From an uncultured Methanolobus sp. (GTDB lineage Archaea; Halobacteriota; Methanosarcinia; Methanosarcinales; Methanosarcinaceae): a stretch of 64,000 nucleotides of DNA. Within the stretch, counting starts at the first letter, position 1. Each line of letters begins with the position of its first letter. The stretch is taken from positions 2,728,001 through 2,792,000 of the forward strand of contig NZ_OY762426.1 in assembly GCF_963665675.1 (NCBI RefSeq), written 5' to 3'. A model generated the notes under the pieces. It saw nothing but the letters and a program-made list of their open reading frames with translations. It was not told the origin of the DNA and did no database searches. Both the position numbers and the translations under genes were made by a program. Positions 28,217 to 38,197 of the stretch are shown one piece after another.

Positions 28217-29244
28217 AAAATGAAAGAATGAAATACCCGTTTACTTCAATAGTCGGCCAGGAAGCAATGAAAGAGGCATTGATACTGAATGTAATCTCTC
28301 CAGGAATCGGTGGTGTACTGATACGCGGAGAAAAAGGCACTGCCAAATCAACTGCCGTACGAGCACTGGCAGAACTGCTTCCTGCAAGGGAAGTTGTACA
28401 CGGATGTCCGTTCGGGTGTAATTACAGTGACGAGGATAATCTTTGCACCCTTTGCAGGGAAATACTGGATCAGGGAGAAGAACTCATACAGGTTTCCGCC
28501 CCCATGAGAGTGGTTGAGCTTCCTTTAAGTGCGACAGAAGACAGGGTCGCAGGTACCCTTGACCTGGAGCATGCCATCACAAAGGGGAAAAAGAAGTTCG
28601 AACCGGGAGTGCTTGCCAGGGCAAACGGTAACATCCTGTACGTTGATGAAGTGAACCTGCTCGATGACCACCTTGTTGATCTTTTACTGGACGCTGCTGC
28701 AATGGGTGTCAACTTCGTGGAAAGAGAGGGAGTTTCCTTTTCGCATCCTTCCCGTTTTATCCTTGTAGGCACAATGAACCCGGAAGAAGGAGATCTCAGG
28801 CCACAGCTTCTGGACAGGTTCGGACTGTCTGTGGATGTAATCGGGGAACAGGACATCCTGCAGAGAAAAGAAATAATCAAACGAAGACTTGCTTTTGAAA
28901 ATGACCCTGAGAAATTCATAGAAGATTCTCAGGACGAGCAGGTGAAACTTACTAACAGAATACTTGAAGCACGTCTTAAACTTTCAGAGATAGAGCCTGA
29001 TGATGATACTCTTGGTATTGCAGTGGATATTGCACTTCACCTGGGAGTTGATGGGCACAGGGCTGATCTGACTCTTATAAAAACAGCCCTTGCTGCAGCT
29101 GCATTTGATGGAAAAACGAAGGTGGAAAATGAGCATATGGTCCGGGCCGCACGCCTTGCCCTGCCTCACCGGATGCGGCGCCGTCCCTTTGAAGAAGGCC
29201 ATCTTGACATGGAGGAATTGGAGACTTGGATCAGGAATATGTGA
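28213..29244 (+). CDS. Chelatase AAA+ ATPase subunit (ChlI/BchI-like)
   Basis: The product is about 343 residues from the ATG at 28213 (GGTG upstream; ATGA overlap with cbiZ). Walker A is [19 protein letters not shown]; Walker B is [43 protein letters not shown] is the sensor/arginine-finger region. [18 protein letters not shown] insert contributes four cysteines. In magnesium and cobalt chelatases, I and D rings drive metal insertion by the H/CobN subunit using ATP. Its partner D gene follows at once and cobN lies downstream. Confidence 0.9.
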   Translation: MKNERMKYPFTSIVGQEAMKEALILNVISPGIGGVLIRGEKGTAKSTAVRALAELLPAREVVHGCPFGCNYSDEDNLCTLCREILDQGEELIQVSAPMRVVELPLSATEDRVAGTLDLEHAITKGKKKFEPGVLARANGNILYVDEVNLLDDHLVDLLLDAAAMGVNFVEREGVSFSHPSRFILVGTMNPEEGDLRPQLLDRFGLSVDVIGEQDILQRKEIIKRRLAFENDPEKFIEDSQDEQVKLTNRILEARLKLSEIEPDDDTLGIAVDIALHLGVDGHRADLTLIKTALAAAAFDGKTKVENEHMVRAARLALPHRMRRRPFEEGHLDMEELETWIRNM

Positions 29245-31190
29245 ACACACCGGATCAGAGCATATTTCCGTTCACAGCTATCCTGGCTCAGGAAAATGCA
29301 AAAAAAGCACTTATGTGTGCTATGGTTTGCCCTGATATCAACGGAGTCCTGCTGTCAGGAGAAACAGGATGTGCCAAATCAACCCTGGCACGCTCGACAG
29401 GTAATCTTCTGACAAACGGAGAAAAAATTGTCACGCTGCCACTGAATGTGACCTGTGAGCGTGTTGTCGGTACACTGGATATCGAACGAACCGTGACTGA
29501 GGGAGACGGTATCCTGTTTCCCGGGCTTTTGCATGAAGCTGATAAAAACATATTGCTTGTAGACGACATCAATCTTTTTGATGATTCAATCGCAGAAACC
29601 ATCCTGAATGCTTCTGAGAAAGGTTCCTATTTCATAGAGAGGGAAGGGCTTTCGGGAGAACACAATTCTGATTTCACACTGATTGCAACAATGAATCCTT
29701 CGGAAAAGGAAATTTCTCCTCATCTGCTGGACCGGTTTGATATCTGTGTCATGGCGGAAAACGTACAGGAAAGAGAAAAACGTCTTCAGATCATCAAAAA
29801 ATGCTTGGAATATGAAAAAGACCCTAAAGGCTTCCGGAAACAGTCCCGACAGGAAATACAGGAACTGAAGGATAAGATAAAGGCTGCAAAAGAACGGTTG
29901 CAGTATGTGATCCTTCCGGAAGGTCATATTGAGCTAATAGCAGGCCTGGCACTTGAACTTGGAGTACAGGGACACAGGGGTGACCTGGCACTTTCAAGGG
30001 TATCAAAGACCCTTGCAGCACTTGATAGAAGGGATAAGGTAACCTTTGAGGATATAAAAGAAGCTGCATTGCTGACACTGGAACATCGTAGAACAGGCAT
30101 TGAGTCTTCTGACAGGCAAAATGAAACTGATCGGGAATCAATTCAGGATAGTAACGCACAAAACGATGACCATTCAAATAATGATACGCCTGCCGCTCAT
30201 TCAAAAGCCTCACCTGATATACAAAATAAAGATGAATCATACGCAGGTGACGAGAACCATGTCAACCACAGACCGGACAATTCTGATGCAGAGCAGATAT
30301 TCACAATCGGAGAGGCTTTCAAAGTCGTTGATTATCTCCCTGTAGAAAAAAGAATGAAATTAGGACGGTCGGCTGGTAAAGGTAAAAGGAAGAATGTATC
30401 AGCTTCCCGAAATTCCGGAAGATATGTTTCATTCAGGGAAGTGCGTGGAAATGTAACTGATATCGCCTTTGACGCTACGTTAAGAGCTGCCGCCCCCTAC
30501 CAGAGATCAAGAGACGGGAAGGGACTGGCTGTTGCCCTTGAAAAGCAGGATCTGCGTGAGAAGGTCCGTCTCAGGAAAAAAGGAACATCGATCCTTTTCC
30601 TTGTGGATGCAAGCAGGTCAATGGGTGCGCGTAAAAGAATGATTGCCGTGAAGGGAGCAATTCTTTCCCTGCTCAAAGATGCTTACCAGAAACGTGATTC
30701 TGTGGGTATGATGGTATTTTATTCAGACGTTGCGGAACTTCTGCTTCCACCTACAAGAAGCGTTGACCTGGCATCTCATAAACTTAAGGAATTACCTGTC
30801 GGGGGGAAAACTCCTCTTGCCCTTGGCTTATCCCGTTCTCTCGAACTGATGACAGGTATGGGTATTCGATCCCTTGAAGACGATGCTGTCATCATACTGA
30901 TATCGGACTGCAGGGCGAACATTCCATTGAAAGGAGAAAACGCACTGAATGACGTTCTGGAAATTGCTAAATTTTCACAGGACATGCCTGTACGTTTTGT
31001 TGTTGTTGACACGGAAACTGGTTTTCCGAGAATCGGGCTTGCTGAAAAAGTAGCAAAAGCACTTTCTGGAAGCTATTTCAGGCTGGAGGAGCTGGATGCT
31101 GAAAAACTGGCAACTTCAGTGCATGCGACAATACATGGGAGTATGCACAGCAGTGCACATTACAATGAATCTCTTATCGGAGGATATTAG
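29241..31190 (+). CDS. Chelatase ChlD-like subunit: AAA+ domain plus VWA domain
   Basis: The product is about 649 residues. The AAA+ part (1-290) has [15 protein letters not shown] and [19 protein letters not shown]; a polar low-complexity linker rich in Asp/Asn/His follows (about 295-365); the VWA domain (about 450-640) has [15 protein letters not shown], the MIDAS motif that binds Mg2+ and docks on ChlI. This is the standard ChlD/BchD order. I prefer GTG at 29241 (GTGA overlap with chlI, AGGA 4 nt before) to TTG at 29226. It bridges ChlI and the CobN subunit. Confidence 0.88.
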   Translation: MNTPDQSIFPFTAILAQENAKKALMCAMVCPDINGVLLSGETGCAKSTLARSTGNLLTNGEKIVTLPLNVTCERVVGTLDIERTVTEGDGILFPGLLHEADKNILLVDDINLFDDSIAETILNASEKGSYFIEREGLSGEHNSDFTLIATMNPSEKEISPHLLDRFDICVMAENVQEREKRLQIIKKCLEYEKDPKGFRKQSRQEIQELKDKIKAAKERLQYVILPEGHIELIAGLALELGVQGHRGDLALSRVSKTLAALDRRDKVTFEDIKEAALLTLEHRRTGIESSDRQNETDRESIQDSNAQNDDHSNNDTPAAHSKASPDIQNKDESYAGDENHVNHRPDNSDAEQIFTIGEAFKVVDYLPVEKRMKLGRSAGKGKRKNVSASRNSGRYVSFREVRGNVTDIAFDATLRAAAPYQRSRDGKGLAVALEKQDLREKVRLRKKGTSILFLVDASRSMGARKRMIAVKGAILSLLKDAYQKRDSVGMMVFYSDVAELLLPPTRSVDLASHKLKELPVGGKTPLALGLSRSLELMTGMGIRSLEDDAVIILISDCRANIPLKGENALNDVLEIAKFSQDMPVRFVVVDTETGFPRIGLAEKVAKALSGSYFRLEELDAEKLATSVHATIHGSMHSSAHYNESLIGGY

Positions 31191-31192
31191 AA

Positions 31193-32371
31193 ATGAACAG
31201 AAACATCATTTTGGTTTTTTTGCTTGTAATACCGGGTATTCTGATGTCCGGTTGTATGGATGGAGCTAACACAGGGTCCAATGACCCTATAGACGAGAAC
31301 TATAACGCTTCAAAAGATTATTTTCCTGACAAAATAGATATTGAATATGCTCAGGGCTTCTCGGTTGAATACCATAATAACTACAAAATGGTCACCGTGG
31401 AGGAACCTGATTCGGACGTTGAGTATTCATATATTCTGGTACAAAAAGGTACCCCTGTCCCGGATCATGATTCTGATGCAACTGTTATTGAGATTCCGGT
31501 AGAAAGCGTGGCCGCACTTTCCACAACCCACCTTCCGGCCCTGGAAATAATAGGGAAAACTGACAAGCTCAAAGCAGTCAGTTCCTTTGCTTACATAAAC
31601 TCTGTCCCTGTAAGACAAATGATAGATGACGGAACCATAGAGGAAGTCGGCACCGGCAGCTACATGAATACCGAATCAATGGTCAGGATAGATCCGGATG
31701 TAATTTTCACCCTGACAACAGGTGTCCCTTATGATGACAAGCATATAGATAACCTGGCAGACCTTGGCCTGAAACCCGTTATTGTTGATGAATATAAGGA
31801 AAAATCAGCACTTGGCCAGGCAGAATGGATCAAGTTCATGTCACTTTTCTTCAATGCGGAAGATGAAGCATCCGAGTACTTTGATGGGGTTGCAGAAGAC
31901 TATATGGAACTGGCTGAAAAGACAAAAACCGTGGAGGACAAACCTGTTGTAATGAGCGGTATTGCATGGCAGGGTTCCTGGTATATACCTGGTGGAAACA
32001 GCCTGATAGCCCAGTATATTGAGGATGCCGGTGCTACCTATTTCTGGGAAGAGAATAACAACACGGCAACCGTAACCCTTGATTTTGAAGCAGTGTTCGA
32101 TAAAGGTAAGGATGCCGATTATTGGATTTCATCCGGAATGTGGGACAACCAGGAAGACCTGGAAGCTGAAGACCCGCTTTATCTGCAATTTAAATCCGTA
32201 AGTAACGGAACTGTATACACCAGCTACTACAGGGTCAATGAGAACGGAGGGAACGATTACTATGAGTCCGGTACCGTAAGGCCTGATGTTGTCCTTGCAG
32301 ACTTTGTGAAGATATTCCATCCGGAACTGGTGCCGGATCATGAATTGTATTACTTTAAGAGGATTGAATGA
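31193..32371 (+). CDS. ABC transporter substrate-binding lipoprotein (BtuF/FhuD-like)
   Basis: The 392-residue protein has a lipoprotein signal (LVIPGILMSGCMDG, cysteine at 21) and the class III binding-protein fold: VESVAALSTTHLPALEIIG, RIDPDVIFTLTTGVP, GLKPVIVDEYKEKSALGQAE and a long linking helix. It should catch a metallotetrapyrrole or metal chelate outside the cell. GGAGG lies 9 nt before the ATG, 3 nt after chlD. The stop overlaps the permease start by 4 nt. Substrate identity (corrinoid, haem, other) is not readable. Confidence 0.85.
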   Translation: MNRNIILVFLLVIPGILMSGCMDGANTGSNDPIDENYNASKDYFPDKIDIEYAQGFSVEYHNNYKMVTVEEPDSDVEYSYILVQKGTPVPDHDSDATVIEIPVESVAALSTTHLPALEIIGKTDKLKAVSSFAYINSVPVRQMIDDGTIEEVGTGSYMNTESMVRIDPDVIFTLTTGVPYDDKHIDNLADLGLKPVIVDEYKEKSALGQAEWIKFMSLFFNAEDEASEYFDGVAEDYMELAEKTKTVEDKPVVMSGIAWQGSWYIPGGNSLIAQYIEDAGATYFWEENNNTATVTLDFEAVFDKGKDADYWISSGMWDNQEDLEAEDPLYLQFKSVSNGTVYTSYYRVNENGGNDYYESGTVRPDVVLADFVKIFHPELVPDHELYYFKRIE

Positions 32372-33471
32372 GCAGCCATGAAAAACAAGAAGTGAAAAGA
32401 GACAGGCAGTCAGGGAGCAACTCATACAGGACACCACTACTCATGGTGTTCTTCCTGATTGCTTTATGTTTTTTTTTCATGCTGGACCTGGTATTAGGTT
32501 CTGTGAACATACCACTGGGAGAGACCTTTTCAGTTTTAACAGGTAATACTCCCACAGACGATGCATGGGTAACTATAATCATGGACCTGAGGCTTCCCAG
32601 GGCCTTTGCAGCGTTATTCGGAGGCGCGGCTCTCGCAGTTGCAGGTCTTTTGATGCAGACTCTGTTCAGAAATCCTCTTGCAGGTCCTTTTATACTCGGA
32701 ATCAGTTCCGGTGCAAGTCTTGGTGTGGCAGTGGTAATCCTTTTATTCAGTGGGGTGTCGGCAGCGACACTTCCTCAAATGCTTCGGGGCCTTGGATTTT
32801 TCGGAAGTGCAACGGTAGCCCTTGCGGCGTTTCTGGGTTCGTCGGCGGTGCTTATGATAGTACTTTTCGTATCGCGCAAGATAGAGAGCAATGTTACTAT
32901 TCTCATTTTAGGCCTTATGTTTGGCTATATAACCAATGCTCTGGTTACGGTTCTGGTGCATTTCAGCGACCCTGAAAAAGTAAAAGCGTTTTCCGAATGG
33001 ACATTCGGTACTTTCGATATAAGATGGGCAGAAATCAGCATACTCGTCCCGGTCATAATAATTGCCCTGATACTTTCATTTTTACTCACAAAACCCCTCA
33101 ATGCCTTGCTGCTTGGTGAGGAATACGCTGCAAGCATGGGTATGAACTTTAGCAGGACACGTAGTTTCCTCATAGTCATCACCGCATTACTCGCCGGTGT
33201 TGTCACCGCGTTCTGCGGGCCTATCACTTTCCTTGGTGTGGCAGTTCCACATCTTTGCAGGGGACTTTTCGTCACTGCAGACCACAGGATACTTGTGCCC
33301 GGATGTACCCTGCTGGGAGGAGGACTGGCATTAATCTCTGACCTTATCGCACATCTTCCGGGAAGTAATCTTACCCTGCCACTGAGCGCGGTTACATCAA
33401 TGTTGGGAGCACCGGTAATCGTATGGGTAATCCTGTATGGAAATAAGATTGGAAGGGGGATATCTGTATGA
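32368..33471 (+). CDS. ABC transporter permease, FecCD/BtuC family
   Basis: The 367-residue protein has about ten membrane segments. DLRLPRAFAALFGGAALAVA, LMQTLFRNPLAGPFILGISS and FCGPITFLGVAVPHLCRGLF are the three FecCD signatures, the last including the ATPase-coupling loop. It is translationally coupled to both its neighbours by 4-nt overlaps. The family imports vitamin B12, haem or siderophores. Confidence 0.92.
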   Translation: MSSHEKQEVKRDRQSGSNSYRTPLLMVFFLIALCFFFMLDLVLGSVNIPLGETFSVLTGNTPTDDAWVTIIMDLRLPRAFAALFGGAALAVAGLLMQTLFRNPLAGPFILGISSGASLGVAVVILLFSGVSAATLPQMLRGLGFFGSATVALAAFLGSSAVLMIVLFVSRKIESNVTILILGLMFGYITNALVTVLVHFSDPEKVKAFSEWTFGTFDIRWAEISILVPVIIIALILSFLLTKPLNALLLGEEYAASMGMNFSRTRSFLIVITALLAGVVTAFCGPITFLGVAVPHLCRGLFVTADHRILVPGCTLLGGGLALISDLIAHLPGSNLTLPLSAVTSMLGAPVIVWVILYGNKIGRGISV

Positions 33472-34574
33472 AAAAAGCATCCCTTATCTCAACATCAGGC
33501 CTTAGTATCGGATATACTCACAAGAATAAACCCACTACTGTCATTTCAGAGGATCTGGATCTGGACCTGATGCCAGGGGAACTTGTATGCCTGATTGGGC
33601 CGAACGGTGCAGGCAAATCCACCCTGATCAGGACCCTTATAGGCATGCAACCATCCATTTCCGGAGAAATATCTCTTACAGGCAGGTCACTGAGTGATTT
33701 CACCGCAATGGAAAAAGCAAGGGTTCTGAGTGTTGTGCTGACATCCCAGATCAATATATCGCATTTCAAGGCATTCGACGTTGTATCCCTGGGTCGCTAT
33801 CCCTATACCGGGTGGGGCGGTACGTTATCGGAAAAAGACAGGGAAATGGTTTCATCCTCATTATCCTCTGTAGGAGCCAGCAAGCTTTCTTCACGCTACA
33901 TGTCCGAGCTCAGCGATGGGGAAAAACAAAAGGTCATGATTGCACGTGGGCTTGCACAGGACCCTTCGGTACTTGTACTTGACGAACCAACCGCATTCCT
34001 CGATCTCCCTCATAAAATAGAGATAATGCGTATCCTCAGATTGCTTTCAAGACACCCGGGAAGAGCGGTCCTTCTTTCTATCCATGACCTTGATATCGCT
34101 ATGCGTACAGCCGACAGGATATGGTTGTTCAATAAGAATGGGGAGTTTTTTTCCGGTGCTCCCGAGGACCTTGTATTGCAGGGTGTCTTCGGTTCTGCCT
34201 TTGAGATGGGAGGAGTTCATTTTGATAATGTGAAAGGGACATTCATAATCCCACCCGAAAAAAAGGGTGAAGCCGTGCTTAAAGGGAGCGACGAGATAGA
34301 GATCATATGGACAACACATGCGCTTGAGCGTGCAGGATTCAGGGTGCGCAAAGACAGGAGCACTGATATTGAAATAGAGATCGTAAACAATGGTGTTGGC
34401 ACGTGCTGGAAATACAAGAACGACGGAGCTGAGCAGGATTTCTTCTGCATTGCCGACATGATCCAGTACCTTAACAGGCTGCATGAGGGTGATAATCCAG
34501 AAAAACGTTCATCCATCAAATACATGGAGCAGGAACTGGACAAAGCTATACTTACGGAGGCAAACCTGACATGA
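33468..34574 (+). CDS. ABC transporter ATPase, BtuD/FepC family, with C-terminal extension
   Basis: Residues 1-250 are a standard ATPase: Walker A IGPNGAGKSTLIRTL, signature MSELSDGEKQKVMIARGLA, Walker B VLVLDEPTAFLDLP and switch LLSIHDLDIAMR. A further 115 residues form an extra domain (EIEIIWTTHALERAGFRVRK and an IADMIQYLNRLHEG stretch) like the accessory tails of some archaeal cobalamin/iron ATPases. It ends with an ATGA overlap into a 28-codon gene. Confidence 0.92.
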   Translation: MKKASLISTSGLSIGYTHKNKPTTVISEDLDLDLMPGELVCLIGPNGAGKSTLIRTLIGMQPSISGEISLTGRSLSDFTAMEKARVLSVVLTSQINISHFKAFDVVSLGRYPYTGWGGTLSEKDREMVSSSLSSVGASKLSSRYMSELSDGEKQKVMIARGLAQDPSVLVLDEPTAFLDLPHKIEIMRILRLLSRHPGRAVLLSIHDLDIAMRTADRIWLFNKNGEFFSGAPEDLVLQGVFGSAFEMGGVHFDNVKGTFIIPPEKKGEAVLKGSDEIEIIWTTHALERAGFRVRKDRSTDIEIEIVNNGVGTCWKYKNDGAEQDFFCIADMIQYLNRLHEGDNPEKRSSIKYMEQELDKAILTEANLT

Positions 34575-34657
34575 AATACAAGTTCCGGGCAAAAGCCCCC
34601 GACCACATTTTTCCTGAAAATTCTCCTGAAAAACACGGAGGCCTTGATCCCCGATGA
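34571..34657 (+). CDS. 28-residue micro-protein between the ABC ATPase and the NifH-NifD fusion
   Basis: A 29-codon frame opens [14 protein letters not shown] and closes with HGGLDPR. Its ATG overlaps the ATPase stop by 4 nt (ATGA), and its own stop overlaps the next gene's ATG by 4 nt. Every other junction from the binding protein to the NifK-like gene has the same 4-nt overlap, so this frame fits the coupling pattern exactly. GGAGG inside it, 12 nt before the next ATG, serves the NifH-NifD gene. The peptide is basic and proline-rich with no membrane segment. It may be a small subunit, or simply a coupling device; homologues would decide. Confidence 0.5.
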   Translation: MKYKFRAKAPDHIFPENSPEKHGGLDPR

Positions 34658-36855
34658 TCCAGGTAGCCCTTTATGGAAAAGGCGGTATCGGGAAATCCAC
34701 GGTGTCAGCCAATCTTTCTGCTGCACTCGGCGAGAGAGGAAAACGTGTCCTTCAGGTAGGATGTGACCCGAAACACGATTCCACCAGGCTTCTTCTGGAA
34801 GGTACTCCAATACCTACAGTGCTGGATTATATACGCGACAGGCTTCCAGAACAAAGGAAGCTTGAGGATATCCTGTTCGAAGGTTATGCAGGTGTGGCCT
34901 GTGTAGAAGCAGGTGGACCGGAACCCGGAGTTGGTTGTGCCGGACGTGGTATCTTAAGCACTTTTGAAGTCCTTGAAAACCTGGGAATAAACGGAATACC
35001 TTTTGACGTTAAACTCTATGATGTGCTGGGAGATGTCGTATGCGGCGGATTTGCGGTACCTATCAGGAGGGAATATGCAAATGCCGTGTATCTTGTTACT
35101 TCCGGGGAATACATGGCACTCTATGCTGCCAACAATATTCTTCGTGGGATACGCAATTTTGATGACTCTGCCCCCCGTGTGGCAGGAATTATCCATAATA
35201 GCCGGGGCCTGGAACATGAATATGAAAAAGTCAGGGCTTTTGCAGATGCGGTTAAGCTACCTATAGTTATTTCACTTCCCAGAACTGAAATCTTTGCCGG
35301 GGCTGAGAGGCTTGGTAGAACTATCATCCAGTCATATCCTGACTCAGAGCCTGCAATCCTTTTCAATAGGCTTGCAGACCATATCGAAAAAATATCCGGT
35401 GAAGATGCAGAGTTGTTTAATGCAAATCCGCTTAGCAACCTTGAAATGGAAAAGCTTGTTCTCGGAAATTCCCGAAAGCCGATCAGAAAACACTACCACC
35501 TGAAAGCAGAGGAAACAGGCCAGCCGGATATCCGCAGGACTTCTCCGATAAACAGGAGGATGAATTTCTTCACAAAAAACGTGAAGAACAGGCAACCGTT
35601 GCAGGGATGTTCGTTTGCCGGCGCTGTAGCTGTCACTTCACAGATAACCGATGCACTGACAATCTCCCACGGGCCGAGAAGCTGCATGCACATTGCTTCA
35701 CATTTTCTCAACAGTGCATTGATCAATGCAAGTTCAAGGTACGGAACTGATTTATCAGGACAGGAAGGAAATAATTTTATATCAACGGACATGGGTGAAA
35801 ATGCCTTTATCTTCGGTGCAGCGGAAGAACTTAGTTCCTGCCTTGAAAAAGCTGCAATTGCAGGATGGAACAACATGTTCATTGTCAGCACATGTCCGGC
35901 AGGCCTGATAGGCGATGATATGGAACATTCCATATTTTCCGTAAAACAGAGGTTCCCGGAGAAAAACATCTTTGCTGTGCCTGTAGATGGAAATCTTGCA
36001 GGTGACTTCGCTCAGGGACTTGTTGAAGGTTGCAGGGTAGTTTCAGGCATGATAGACCCGTCCGTGAAAGCGGAAGAGAGACTGGTCAATATAATCGGTG
36101 AAAAAACACTTTCCGATAACCTGAATTCTAATTTTGCCATTATTGAAGAGCTTCTTGGAAAGCTCGGTGTCAGGGTAAATTGCCGTTTCCTGTCAAACAC
36201 AACTGTTGAAGAAATAAAGAATTTCAGGAAAGCGTCACTGAACATTCTGGCATATCACGATGATTCCGGCATGATCCTGAAGGAATTACTTGATGCCAGA
36301 CTTGGAATTGATTTTTTAGGACTTCCTTTTCCCATAGGTTTTACGGAAACTGCTGACTGGCTGGAATTACTAGCTGAAAGTTTTGGCATGGAGAACGAAG
36401 CCAGGAAACTGATTGAAGAAGAAAAAAATATATACGATCATGAAATTGCAGACCTGCGTCCTTTCCTGAAAGGAAAGCGCGTCCTTATCAGTGCTTTTGG
36501 CCTGAACCTTGACTGGATAATTGATACGATCCTGGACCTTGGCATGGTTATAGTAAAAGTTGGCCTGGTTGGATCAGACGGTGATGAGTTCAGGAGCCGG
36601 CACATCGGGATATTACCCCTGGATTATGATTATAATGCCGAAAAAAGGGAAAAGGACATTGAAACACTGCATCCTGATCTGGTGTTATCTAACTATCCTC
36701 CCTTAATACCGAAAGAAGGAGTGCATCATGATGCCATACCTTTCTCCCCGGATGTGGGATTCAGGAGCAGCCTGACCATGGCACGCAGATGGAGCAGGCT
36801 CATGAGACTGCCGGTTATTGAGGGATGGAAACTTGACGGGGCTGATTTGTCATGA
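34654..36855 (+). CDS. NifH/BchL-like ATPase fused to a NifD/BchN-like subunit
   Basis: Residues 1-260 are a complete iron protein: GKGGIGKST (8-16), [10 protein letters not shown], Cys95 in PGVGCAGRG and Cys130 in [11 protein letters not shown], the two ligands of the bridging [4Fe-4S] cluster. [11 protein letters not shown] and the VEAGGP motif resemble BchL/ChlL. After a linker (about 265-310), residues 311-733 form a NifD-type domain with all three cluster cysteines in place: Cys319 (QGCSFAGA), Cys344 (SHGPRSCMH) and Cys414 ([12 protein letters not shown]). Nitrogenase-like reductases keep these as separate polypeptides in every well-studied case I know. The partner follows with a 4-nt overlap. 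Context argues for tetrapyrrole reduction, not N2 fixation. Confidence 0.88.
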   Translation: MIQVALYGKGGIGKSTVSANLSAALGERGKRVLQVGCDPKHDSTRLLLEGTPIPTVLDYIRDRLPEQRKLEDILFEGYAGVACVEAGGPEPGVGCAGRGILSTFEVLENLGINGIPFDVKLYDVLGDVVCGGFAVPIRREYANAVYLVTSGEYMALYAANNILRGIRNFDDSAPRVAGIIHNSRGLEHEYEKVRAFADAVKLPIVISLPRTEIFAGAERLGRTIIQSYPDSEPAILFNRLADHIEKISGEDAELFNANPLSNLEMEKLVLGNSRKPIRKHYHLKAEETGQPDIRRTSPINRRMNFFTKNVKNRQPLQGCSFAGAVAVTSQITDALTISHGPRSCMHIASHFLNSALINASSRYGTDLSGQEGNNFISTDMGENAFIFGAAEELSSCLEKAAIAGWNNMFIVSTCPAGLIGDDMEHSIFSVKQRFPEKNIFAVPVDGNLAGDFAQGLVEGCRVVSGMIDPSVKAEERLVNIIGEKTLSDNLNSNFAIIEELLGKLGVRVNCRFLSNTTVEEIKNFRKASLNILAYHDDSGMILKELLDARLGIDFLGLPFPIGFTETADWLELLAESFGMENEARKLIEEEKNIYDHEIADLRPFLKGKRVLISAFGLNLDWIIDTILDLGMVIVKVGLVGSDGDEFRSRHIGILPLDYDYNAEKREKDIETLHPDLVLSNYPPLIPKEGVHHDAIPFSPDVGFRSSLTMARRWSRLMRLPVIEGWKLDGADLS

Positions 36856-38138
36856 CACTTGTGGCAGATGCGTTTACAGGTTCGCTGCTGGCCGTAGAAG
36901 GCATAAGGGACGCCATGGTTGTGTTAAACGGGCCTACAGGTTGTAAATTCTATCATTCACACATTTCTGACTGCCAGTACCCGAGGGCTTCTTCTTTTGA
37001 TCCTCTGGGATATCTGGAGGAATTCTATTTCGGGCAGCCACGCGTTCCGTGTACCTACCTCGAAGGTGACGATTACGTTGCAGGCTCAACCGAAAAACTC
37101 CAGAGAGTACTTCCTGCAATCGCCTCAAAAAGCAATGACATGATAGTTGTTGTGAATTCCCCGGGTGCTTCGCTTATAGGAGATGACCTCAAACGTTTTA
37201 TTGAAAATGCCGGTCTGGCAGAACGTTGCATGGCCATTGAAAATGCGGGATATTCATCTCCTGTCTGCAAGGGTTTTGAAGATACGGTAATTGAGATCCT
37301 CAGGTGGATGAAACTCAGCAAACCGGATTCAGAACAGCTTCCTGAAAAAGTAAATCTTTTGGGTATATCACTGTACCAAAGCAACTGGGACAGTTCAGTA
37401 GACGAATTGAAAAAACTGCTGTCATATATGAATATTGAAGTAGGGGCTGTCCTGTGTGCAGGAGCAAGTACTGAAGAAATTCGCAATTCCACATCCTCTG
37501 CCTGTAATCTGGTAGTTTTCCCGGAGTATGGCCTGAAAATTGCACAATGGTATGAGAAGAACTTCGGCATCCCCTACATGCTGTCTCCTGCCGGTGCGCC
37601 TGTTGGTTATGGTGCTACGGAAACCTGGCTTAGATCAGCCGCATCAATGACATCAGCTGACTCTTCTCTTGCATTGAAAATGCTTAGAAAGGAACGGAAA
37701 AAACATTATCATAAGATCTCACGGTTCCATTCTCTTACAGGTCTTCCAAAAGGTGCTACGTTTGCCATCAATGGTGACAGCTCTGTTGTGCTTCCTCTTA
37801 CAAAATGGTTGTATGGCTATCTTGGGATGGTGCCTGCCGGAGTAAAAACCATGCCGGGCGGGAATCCTGAAGCGGAAGCTATGATCGTTGATTTCCTTGA
37901 AGAAAAAGGGTTCGGGGATTCCTGGGGCAGTTTCAATGAGTGTATGCCTGTGGATGTAGTGCTGGCAGACGGGCACAGTGTTAAAATGATGCGTGAAAAA
38001 CGGCTTTGCAGAACTGGAGTGGAGATAGCACTCCCTTCATCAGGATATCTGAATTTCCTTCCAAGGACGTATGTGGGGATCAATGGTTCACTGTTTCTGC
38101 TGGAAGAGATTTTCAATGGTCTCAGGGTAATGCCCTGA
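36852..38138 (+). CDS. NifK/NifE/BchB-like nitrogenase-superfamily subunit with altered cysteine set
   Basis: The 428-residue protein lacks the usual N-terminal arm of NifK and begins at the first conserved strand. [16 protein letters not shown] (Cys31) matches the second cluster cysteine of the family. The expected first cysteine position reads [10 protein letters not shown], and the third reads [13 protein letters not shown], so both are missing; Cys41 and Cys67 ([16 protein letters not shown]) are extra candidates. [13 protein letters not shown] and a [10 protein letters not shown] stretch fit the domain 2/3 fold. It should pair with the NifD half of the preceding fusion. Confidence 0.83.
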   Translation: MTLVADAFTGSLLAVEGIRDAMVVLNGPTGCKFYHSHISDCQYPRASSFDPLGYLEEFYFGQPRVPCTYLEGDDYVAGSTEKLQRVLPAIASKSNDMIVVVNSPGASLIGDDLKRFIENAGLAERCMAIENAGYSSPVCKGFEDTVIEILRWMKLSKPDSEQLPEKVNLLGISLYQSNWDSSVDELKKLLSYMNIEVGAVLCAGASTEEIRNSTSSACNLVVFPEYGLKIAQWYEKNFGIPYMLSPAGAPVGYGATETWLRSAASMTSADSSLALKMLRKERKKHYHKISRFHSLTGLPKGATFAINGDSSVVLPLTKWLYGYLGMVPAGVKTMPGGNPEAEAMIVDFLEEKGFGDSWGSFNECMPVDVVLADGHSVKMMREKRLCRTGVEIALPSSGYLNFLPRTYVGINGSLFLLEEIFNGLRVMP

Positions 38139-38173
38139 GATCTTTGCCGTTTATGACTCATCATGAGTTATAA
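38120..38173 (+). terminator. Two successive inverted repeats at the end of the operon
   Basis: TCTCAGGG (38120-38127) pairs with CCCTGAGA (38133-38140) across the stop codon of the NifK-like gene; the following T-run is weak. Just after it, TTATGACTCAT (38151-38161) nearly mirrors ATGAGTTATAA (38163-38173), an imperfect 23-nt palindrome. The second contains a TATA-like TTATAAAAA before the CbiK-like gene, so it may be an operator rather than part of a terminator. Confidence 0.4.
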
Positions 38174-38197
38174 AAATAAGGAAGGAGGAAAGAACAA

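Noticed and set aside
34654..38138. A true nitrogenase (nifHDK)
   Set aside because: NifH and NifD are fused, the partner lacks the NifK cysteine set, no nifE/N/B genes are present, and the context is chelatase and corrinoid genes.
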